Both the position numbers and the translations under genes were made by a program. Under the pieces are notes generated by a model, which was given only the letters and a program-made list of their open reading frames with translations, was not told where the DNA came from and made no database searches. This document shows, piece after piece, positions 49,397 to 55,266 of a stretch of 55,266 nt of DNA (position 1 is the stretch's first letter; each line of letters begins with the position of its first letter). Source of the DNA: Suilimivivens sp964507235 (GTDB lineage Bacteria; Bacillota; Clostridia; Lachnospirales; Lachnospiraceae); assembly GCA_964507235.1 (NCBI GenBank), contig CAZDPE010000005.1:1-55266 (forward strand), read 5' to 3'.

Positions 49397-51223
49397 TTAA
49401 TCTTTCAATTTTTCTTTTGAGTCCTCATCTTTATTTATCGGGATAATAAGCTGTATTGTTGTTCCCTGCCCCGGCGTGGAATTGATTTTTATTCCGCAGC
49501 TTTGGCTATAACTCAGTTTCAGTCTTTGATTAATATTGTATAATCCAATACTTTTACTTCTGCTGATATCCTTTTTCTCTATATTCTCTCTGAGCGCTTT
49601 CAGCTCCTCTTCCTCCATTCCGCATCCATTATCACTGATATCAATGCAAAATACTTCCATTTCATTTTCTTCTTTTCTTCTGTAAACGGATATTTTTACA
49701 AAGCCCTCTGATTCTTTTTCCTCAAGTCCATGAAGAATCGCATTTTCCACCACCGGCTGCAGCAGCAGGGGAAGAATATAAATAGAATCCGGATTTACAT
49801 CTTCATCAATTTCAAAAATACTGTCAAATTTATCTCCAAACCGCAGTTCCTGTATGGAAAGATATATTTTTACATGCTCCAGCTCTTTACTTAATGAAGT
49901 AAATGACTTGCCCGTGTTTTCCAGCACATACCGCATGGACTTTCCCAGAAGCTTAATGGCTGTAGCTACTTCTTTATCTCCGGCAGTAAATGCCTTCATA
50001 CGGATGGTTTCCAATGTATTATACAGAAAATGAGGATTTATCTGACTGGAAAGCACCTTAAATTCCATAGCCTGCTGTTCGCTTGCCAACTCTTTTTCAC
50101 TGATCCTGGCTTCATACATATCGGCATCCTTTTGTTTAATTTTCTGCACCATTATCTCCAAATCAGAAAAAGCTTCCGAAACCTCATCCTGTCCCTGCAT
50201 GGAATTAACAATTTCATAATCTTCGTTACTTGCTCTGTGCATAGCCTGTCTTAATGTAAGAATTCTGGAAGTAAAATAGGCGGTAAAAAAATGAATTATC
50301 ATTGCCGGAAGCAAGATTGCCGTTACAATAATAGCCAGACAGATAATGATAATATTTCTGATATTTCCATAGGCCTGGTCATTCATGGTGCAAATATATA
50401 CCTTTGAATCCGACTGGTACATGTTTAAAGTGGAAACCTCCACAAAGCAGGTAGTGCCGTTAACCTCCAGATTACCTGCATATTGATAGTAATCCTCTTC
50501 ATAATTAATATCTGTTTTTTGCCGGGTACCATAAGCCTGCCTGTCTGAACTGAAAAAAACCGGACTTCTGTCTACGGAAACCATAGCAGCATATTCCTGA
50601 CTGTTGATTCTCGTCTTTAAATAATTATCGCTGATTTTAATAACCAGCACACCATTATAATTGGAATTAATCATTGGTATTTTCCGCACCAGACAAAGAT
50701 TCCAATACTCATTCCCATATTTATCAACGCTCATCATCGGAACCCAGAACACACTGGACTGATTTATTGCCTTCTGAAACCATTCCGTTTCCTGAATCGC
50801 TTCATCCGCTTTGTAAAATTGTTTATAATCCATAAAGGTGGGATTGTCCGTATATATTTCTATTTCTTCAATTTCCGCATAATTATATTCATAATTATCC
50901 AATACCGTTACCGTAGAAGCCTTCTGCACTAAATTCGACCGGATATAATAATTGCCTGAGATAACATTTCTGACGGATTCATCGAATGCCAGCTCTTCAG
51001 AAATATTATAAATCTGAGTGGTAATTTCAAACAGAATCGTTTTTACCCTTAAATTATCCGATTTAAGAAGATCCCTGTGATAACTGCTGAGCAGATTGGA
51101 GGTATTAATAAGCAGAAATGAACCGATAATAGTAATCGGCAGAAAAACAGCTATAAAATATATAAAATAAAGCTGTTGTTTAATCTTCATTTTTCTCAAA
51201 AATCTGAATTTCCCCTTGTTCAT
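49397..51223 (-). CDS. YesM-type sensor histidine kinase
   Basis: 608 aa. Two membrane helices (about residues 20-42 and 285-310) flank a dCache-like extracellular domain of about 240 residues. A HAMP segment follows, then the His_kinase motif SSQINPHFLYNTLETIR and the ATP-binding domain (LQPVVENAILHGLEE, CIDISDNGCGMEEEEL, GLYNINQRLKLSY). This kinase type senses extracellular oligosaccharides or their binding proteins and phosphorylates YesN/AraC regulators; the probable partner is at 38502-40073. The ATG at 51223 is used; 43 further codons upstream include the divergent promoter region and are not supported. Confidence 0.93.
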   Translation of the reverse strand: MNKGKFRFLRKMKIKQQLYFIYFIAVFLPITIIGSFLLINTSNLLSSYHRDLLKSDNLRVKTILFEITTQIYNISEELAFDESVRNVISGNYYIRSNLVQKASTVTVLDNYEYNYAEIEEIEIYTDNPTFMDYKQFYKADEAIQETEWFQKAINQSSVFWVPMMSVDKYGNEYWNLCLVRKIPMINSNYNGVLVIKISDNYLKTRINSQEYAAMVSVDRSPVFFSSDRQAYGTRQKTDINYEEDYYQYAGNLEVNGTTCFVEVSTLNMYQSDSKVYICTMNDQAYGNIRNIIIICLAIIVTAILLPAMIIHFFTAYFTSRILTLRQAMHRASNEDYEIVNSMQGQDEVSEAFSDLEIMVQKIKQKDADMYEARISEKELASEQQAMEFKVLSSQINPHFLYNTLETIRMKAFTAGDKEVATAIKLLGKSMRYVLENTGKSFTSLSKELEHVKIYLSIQELRFGDKFDSIFEIDEDVNPDSIYILPLLLQPVVENAILHGLEEKESEGFVKISVYRRKEENEMEVFCIDISDNGCGMEEEELKALRENIEKKDISRSKSIGLYNINQRLKLSYSQSCGIKINSTPGQGTTIQLIIPINKDEDSKEKLKD

Positions 51224-51353
51224 ATTCCCTGTGCCTTCTCTATATAAACTTTTATTCTTAGGTAAGTATATAAAGAAATAAAAACTTTGTAAACTACAGA
51301 AAAAAACGTATTTCATATAAAAAATATCCCTATGCAAAGGAAAATTTCTCAAT

Positions 51354-51359
51354 TATAAT
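51354..51359 (+). promoter_or_regulatory. -10 element of the GH31 gene
   Basis: TATAAT 35 nt upstream of the GH31 ATG. The -35 position (TATGCA at 17 nt spacing) is weak, consistent with activator control shared with the rest of the locus. Confidence 0.45.
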
Positions 51360-51394
51360 ACTAGTATAAAAAAGAAAGGATTCGGTACAAATAT

Positions 51395-53737
51395 ATGAAA
51401 TTTAGCAATGGATGCTGGTTACAAAAAGAAGGCTGCGGCTGTTTTGCACCGCAGGAAGTTTATTTTACCAAAATTGAAGACACAAAAGTAACCTTATGTG
51501 CCCCCACCATTCATATCACACAAAGAGGTGATACGCTGGGCTGTATCAATCTGACATTGGAAATTACATCTCCTGCACCTGAAATTATGCGTGTACGCAC
51601 CTACCACTACAAGGGAGCTGTTATAAATACGCCTTCCTTTGAACTGGAGCTTACGGATGAACTTCCTTTGCAGGTAGAGGACAGTGATGAAGTTATTAAA
51701 ATTACAAGCGGTTCTCTTACCCTTGCCATTACCAAGAAAAACTGGTCCATGACTTATTCAAGAAACGGAGAGGTTATTACTAAGAGTACCGGCCGCGACC
51801 TGGCTCTTATGAAAACAGACTGGAAAGGACTGCCTTATGATCCTGGTGATAATGATAAAACCTATATTCGCCAGATGCTTTCCTTATCTGTTGGGGAACT
51901 GGTTTATGGTATGGGAGAAAGATTTACTCCTTTTATAAAGAACGGACAAAGTGTCGATATCTGGAATGCTGACGGCGGCACCAGTACAGAGCAGTCTTAT
52001 AAAAATATTCCTTTTTATATCACAAATAAGGGCTATGGCGTACTGGTCAACCACCCTGAAAAGGTTTCCTTTGAGGTGGCGACTGAAATGGTAACAAGAA
52101 CAGAATTTTCCGTAGAAGGCTCCTACCTCGATTACTTCCTTATTAACGGGCCTTCCATGAAAGAAGTTCTCACCAGATATACTGATTTAACAGGAAAACC
52201 TTCGCTGCCCGCTCCCTGGACATTTGGATTGTGGCTTTCCACCTCCTTTACCACCAGCTATGACGAAGATACCGTTATGAGCTTCGTTAACGGCATGATT
52301 GACCGGGGTATTCCTTTAAGGACCTTCCACTTTGACTGTTTCTGGATGAAAGAATTCCATTGGTCTGATTTTATCTGGGACAGCCGCGTATTTCCTGACC
52401 CGGAGGGCATGTTAAAACGAATTAAAGCAAAAGGCCTCAATATCTGTGTATGGATTAACTCCTACATCGGACAGGAATCCTGCCTTTTTGACGAGGGAAT
52501 GGAAAAGGGATATTTTATTAAACGAACCAACGGGCAGGTTTGGCAATGGGATATGTGGCAGCCCGGCATGGCAATTGTAGACTTTACAAATCCTGCTGCC
52601 TGTAAATGGTTCCAGGACAAGCTTGAAATACTTCTTGATATGGGTGTTGACTGCTTCAAAACGGACTTTGGCGAAAGAATTCCTACTGAAAATGTTGTAT
52701 ATTTCGATGGTTCCGACCCTAAGAAGATGCATAATTACTATACTTATCTTTACAATAAATGCGTTTATGAATTATTGGAACGCAGGCGCGGCAAAGGAGA
52801 GGCCGTATTATTTGCCCGTTCAGCAACTGTCGGCGGACAGAAATTTCCTGTCCACTGGGGCGGTGACTGCTGGTCTGATTACGAATCCATGGAAGAAAGC
52901 CTCCGCGGCGGACTTTCCCTGATGATGAGCGGATTCGGATTCTGGGCTCATGATATAGGCGGGTTTGAAAATACTTCTACTGCTGATGTTTATAAACGCT
53001 GGGTTGCTTTTGGTTTGCTTTCTTCTCATTCAAGACTTCACGGCAGCTCTTCCTACCGGGTTCCCTGGGTTTATGATGATGAAGCTGTAGACGTAGTAAG
53101 GTTCTTTACAAGATTAAAAGCAAAATTGATGCCTTATTTATATAAAACTGCAATTGATACTTCCCAATCCGGTATTCCTGCTATGAGAAGCATGGTCCTT
53201 GAATATACGGAAGACAAGACCTGCCATTTTTTGGATAAGCAGTATATGTTAGGCGATAATCTGCTGGCAGCGCCCATTTTTAATGAGGACAGTATGGCAG
53301 AATATTATCTTCCTGCCGGAACCTGGACCGATTTCTTTACCGGCGAAGAAAAAGAAGGTTCCCGCTGGATAAAGGAAAAACATGGTTATTTGAGCATACC
53401 TCTTATGGTAAAGGAAAATTCCATTGTCAGTCTGGGCGCTCAGGATGACAAGCCGGATTATGACTATGGCGATCATGCAGAACTTCGTTTATATTCCTTA
53501 CAGGATGAAAAAGAAGCTTCTACCGTAATTTATGGTATGGATAAAAAAGAAGAAATATCTATGGCTGCGGCAAGAAATAAAAACCAGATTCAGATTACCG
53601 TAAAATCTGATAAGAATTATACCATTCGTCTTGTGAATATGATTGCTGTTTCCGTTACTCAGGGTGATGTAAAAATTGACAAAAAGGATACGGTTATTAC
53701 CTTATCCGGAAATGCTGATTTCACTGTTACATTTTAG
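51395..53737 (+). CDS. yicI: GH31 alpha-xylosidase (YicI-like)
   Basis: 780 aa, no signal peptide, close to the 772 aa of E. coli YicI. The nucleophile lies in CFKTDFGERIP (D424), the variant of the GH31 motif found in alpha-xylosidases, and the acid/base aspartate is D491 (HWGGDCWSDYESMEESL). FGFWAHDIGGFE follows. Cleaves alpha-1,6-linked xylose from the non-reducing end of xyloglucan oligosaccharides such as isoprimeverose. AGAAAGGA lies rather far (about 14 nt) from the ATG. It is transcribed divergently from the YesM-type kinase and has its own terminator. Confidence 0.95.
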   Translation: MKFSNGCWLQKEGCGCFAPQEVYFTKIEDTKVTLCAPTIHITQRGDTLGCINLTLEITSPAPEIMRVRTYHYKGAVINTPSFELELTDELPLQVEDSDEVIKITSGSLTLAITKKNWSMTYSRNGEVITKSTGRDLALMKTDWKGLPYDPGDNDKTYIRQMLSLSVGELVYGMGERFTPFIKNGQSVDIWNADGGTSTEQSYKNIPFYITNKGYGVLVNHPEKVSFEVATEMVTRTEFSVEGSYLDYFLINGPSMKEVLTRYTDLTGKPSLPAPWTFGLWLSTSFTTSYDEDTVMSFVNGMIDRGIPLRTFHFDCFWMKEFHWSDFIWDSRVFPDPEGMLKRIKAKGLNICVWINSYIGQESCLFDEGMEKGYFIKRTNGQVWQWDMWQPGMAIVDFTNPAACKWFQDKLEILLDMGVDCFKTDFGERIPTENVVYFDGSDPKKMHNYYTYLYNKCVYELLERRRGKGEAVLFARSATVGGQKFPVHWGGDCWSDYESMEESLRGGLSLMMSGFGFWAHDIGGFENTSTADVYKRWVAFGLLSSHSRLHGSSSYRVPWVYDDEAVDVVRFFTRLKAKLMPYLYKTAIDTSQSGIPAMRSMVLEYTEDKTCHFLDKQYMLGDNLLAAPIFNEDSMAEYYLPAGTWTDFFTGEEKEGSRWIKEKHGYLSIPLMVKENSIVSLGAQDDKPDYDYGDHAELRLYSLQDEKEASTVIYGMDKKEEISMAAARNKNQIQITVKSDKNYTIRLVNMIAVSVTQGDVKIDKKDTVITLSGNADFTVTF

Positions 53738-53775
53738 CCGAAGCGTTACAGGCTGACGAACGTCATTTTGCTTTT

Positions 53776-53819
53776 GGAGCTGCCGTTTTCATTATTTAAA
53801 CCGACAGCTCCCTTTTTTT
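53776..53819 (+). terminator. Intrinsic terminator after the GH31 gene
   Basis: GGAGCTG pairs with CAGCTCC around a long inner stem-loop (53776-53812), followed by seven T residues. Confidence 0.9.
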
Positions 53820-53893
53820 ATAATGAATCTTCCTTTTGGAAAATCTATTAAGATTTTTGCCCGTCCGAAATGATTTGAAAGGCCGTCAACAGT

Positions 53894-54979
53894 CTATGAA
53901 AACTCAAACATCCCAATGACATCCACGATATTAAAAAAATCTTCCTTTGCAAGACAAAAGCACTCAAGGATATCCGGTGAAAAAATGCCGCATTCCCCTT
54001 CTAAAATCATTTGATAAGCAACGCTGTTCCTGTAAGCCTCCTTGTAGCATCTCTTGCTCACCAAGGCATCATAAACGTCTACAATGGAAACGATCTGCGC
54101 ACTGATCGGTATCTTATCTCCCGCCAGGTGATCCGGATATCCATTGCCGTCCCATCTTTCATGATGATGACGGCAGATTTCATAACAATATCGATAAAAG
54201 CCGCTGGAACAGCCGTCCTTTAAGCCTTCCAATACCTGACAGCCGATGGTGGTATGCGTCTTCATAATCTCAAATTCCTCCGGGGTCAGACGTCCCGGCT
54301 TTAACAGGATATTGTCAGGAATACCGATTTTCCCAATATCATGAAGAGTGGACGCCCTTGCGATCATATCGCACTGAGCAGCCGTAAGCCCATAAGCGGG
54401 AAAATATTTTTGCATATATTTTAACATAATTCTTGTCAGATACTTTACTCTTCTGATATGATCTCCTGTTTCTCCCGAACGGAATTCCACCATGGAGCTC
54501 ATAGCGTTTATGATATGCTCGCTATTGTATAGAATAAGCTTCTCCTGTGCAGCGATTGTTTGTTTCTGTTCCCCTATGGTCTGTTCCATGTTGTGTCTGG
54601 AATCATATAGCTCAATGATGTTTTTGGAACGCTTCTCCACAATGTCGGGAAAAAAAGGTTTATGGATTACATCTGCAATTTCAAAGGAGTATGCCGCGTA
54701 TTCGCTGTTTTCAGGCAGCTCATTGGTTATCATAATAACCGGTATGTCTTTGATCAAATCCTTTTTCTTCATGTACTCCAAAACGCCAATGCCGTCTAGC
54801 ACCGGCATCACAAGATCGAGAAGAATCAGACAGATATTGTTGTTTTGCGCAATAGCTTCAATAGCAAGAGCGCCATTTTCCGCTTCCAGTATCTCATACT
54901 CAGCATGAAACACATTGGCAAGAATTTTTCTGTTTACCTCCTCATCATCTACAATCAATATCTTTCTTTTGTTCTCCAT
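53894..54979 (-). CDS. Response regulator with HD-GYP cyclic-di-GMP phosphodiesterase domain
   Basis: 361 aa. The receiver has phosphoacceptor D55 (CLILLDLVMPVLDG); a short coiled coil (about residues 125-150) leads into the HD-GYP domain with LHDIGKIGIPDNILLKPG, HHERWDGNGYPDHLAGD and VSIVDVYDAL. The HD and GYP elements needed for metal binding and catalysis are intact. It should degrade cyclic-di-GMP on phosphorylation, linking a signal to motility or adhesion. GGAGG lies 6 nt upstream of the ATG at 54979. The next gene upstream encodes a chemoreceptor. Confidence 0.94.
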   Translation of the reverse strand: MENKRKILIVDDEEVNRKILANVFHAEYEILEAENGALAIEAIAQNNNICLILLDLVMPVLDGIGVLEYMKKKDLIKDIPVIMITNELPENSEYAAYSFEIADVIHKPFFPDIVEKRSKNIIELYDSRHNMEQTIGEQKQTIAAQEKLILYNSEHIINAMSSMVEFRSGETGDHIRRVKYLTRIMLKYMQKYFPAYGLTAAQCDMIARASTLHDIGKIGIPDNILLKPGRLTPEEFEIMKTHTTIGCQVLEGLKDGCSSGFYRYCYEICRHHHERWDGNGYPDHLAGDKIPISAQIVSIVDVYDALVSKRCYKEAYRNSVAYQMILEGECGIFSPDILECFCLAKEDFFNIVDVIGMFEFS

Positions 54980-55016
54980 AACCAGCCTCCTTTTCCGGTA
55001 TATAAAATAAATCATT

Positions 55017-55053
55017 GGGGCTGCCGCACCTTACCGTTTCCGGCGGCAGCCCC
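55017..55053 (-). terminator. Terminator after the chemoreceptor gene
   Basis: GGGGCTGCCGC...GTGCGGCAGCCCC hairpin on the minus strand, followed by AATGATTTATTTTATA. Strong stem, moderate T-richness; some readthrough into the HD-GYP gene is possible. Confidence 0.75.
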
Positions 55054-55078
55054 ATAAAAACACTGTTTCTCTGTCCGA

Positions 55079-55266
55079 TCAATATTTCCCAAATTCCCCG
55101 TCTAACGAGATAATCTGTTCGTTACTGTTTCCGCCGTTATGGAAGTCCTTTTTTGTCTTCCTGTTCATACTGCTTCCGCCAGCGCCGGACAATTTATATT
55201 GTTCCATCTGCTCCTTTAATCCTTCAGCCTGATTTGACAGCTCCGCGCTTGCAGCCGCACATTCCT
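55079..55266 (-). CDS. Methyl-accepting chemotaxis protein, C-terminal fragment (cut by the window edge)
   Basis: Partial frame entering from the right edge: about 62 codons ending in TGA. The first part (ECAAASAELSNQAEGLKEQM) matches the conserved end of the chemoreceptor signalling domain, where the helical bundle finishes; a variable hydrophilic tail ends LDGEFGKY. The chemoreceptor beside an HD-GYP regulator suggests linked control of chemotaxis and cyclic-di-GMP. The full domain layout cannot be seen. Confidence 0.8.
   Translation of the reverse strand, partial: ECAAASAELSNQAEGLKEQMEQYKLSGAGGSSMNRKTKKDFHNGGNSNEQIISLDGEFGKY

Overview
The window looks like a chromosomal contig from a spore-forming, Gram-positive Clostridia bacterium, most likely a gut or rumen Lachnospiraceae member. 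Evidence: moderately AT-rich DNA, strong GGAGG-type ribosome sites, a Bacillus/Clostridia sporulation and division cluster, a T-box leader, PerR with reverse rubrerythrin, and a Gram-positive polysaccharide utilisation locus with lipoprotein solute-binding proteins and YesM/YesN-type regulators. No rRNA, tRNA, CRISPR array, integrase or transposase was seen. One 100-N assembly gap lies at 9139-9238.

Region 1 (1-20.7 kb, all on the minus strand). In transcription order the part nearest the left edge reads hup, rqcP, yabP, yabQ, divIC, spoIIE-like, tilS, hpt, ftsH, which is the conserved Firmicutes order. The SpoIIE here has no membrane domain, yet its promoter region carries two perfect Spo0A boxes. 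To the right lie a PEGA lipoprotein, a CotS-like kinase-fold protein, the CCA-adding enzyme, and prolyl-tRNA synthetase under a T-box. After these comes a possible envelope operon: histidine kinase, response regulator, phospholipase D-like protein, RluA pseudouridine synthase, AI-2E-family permease and O-antigen-ligase-like protein.

Region 2 (20.8-24.2 kb). A PerR-type regulator and reverse rubrerythrin form a peroxide-defence pair on the plus strand. Facing them is a minus-strand set: a small membrane protein, a TetR regulator and a zinc alcohol dehydrogenase.

Region 3 (24.3-32.0 kb) is the least ordinary. A CUT1-like ABC importer has two permeases and a 792-residue lipoprotein that appears to join a beta-propeller-like domain to a solute-binding domain. 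It is co-transcribed with an HlyD-type membrane-fusion protein, but no efflux pump and no ATPase are present. A divergent OmpR-type two-component system sits next to it. The divergent promoters carry 11-bp-spaced repeats, each placed exactly 10 nt from its -10 box, which predicts control of both operons by this regulator.

Region 4 (33-53.7 kb) is a polysaccharide utilisation locus. It encodes GH43, GH42, GH3 and GH31 enzymes without signal peptides, an alpha/beta-hydrolase esterase, an LplB/LplC-type permease pair, two paralogous large solute-binding lipoproteins, a YesL protein, a YesM-type kinase and a YesN/AraC-type regulator. GH31 alpha-xylosidase, GH42 beta-galactosidase and GH3 beta-glucosidase together point to intracellular breakdown of imported xyloglucan oligosaccharides. 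This substrate assignment is inferred.

Region 5 (53.9 kb to the end) holds a REC/HD-GYP cyclic-di-GMP phosphodiesterase and the 3' end of a chemoreceptor gene.

Two repeat families stand out. A 127/128-bp double-hairpin element occurs twice, about 95% identical. One copy fills the yabQ-divIC junction and the other supplies the last ~32 codons of the GH3 gene. A separate 54-bp hairpin repeat flanks the assembly gap.
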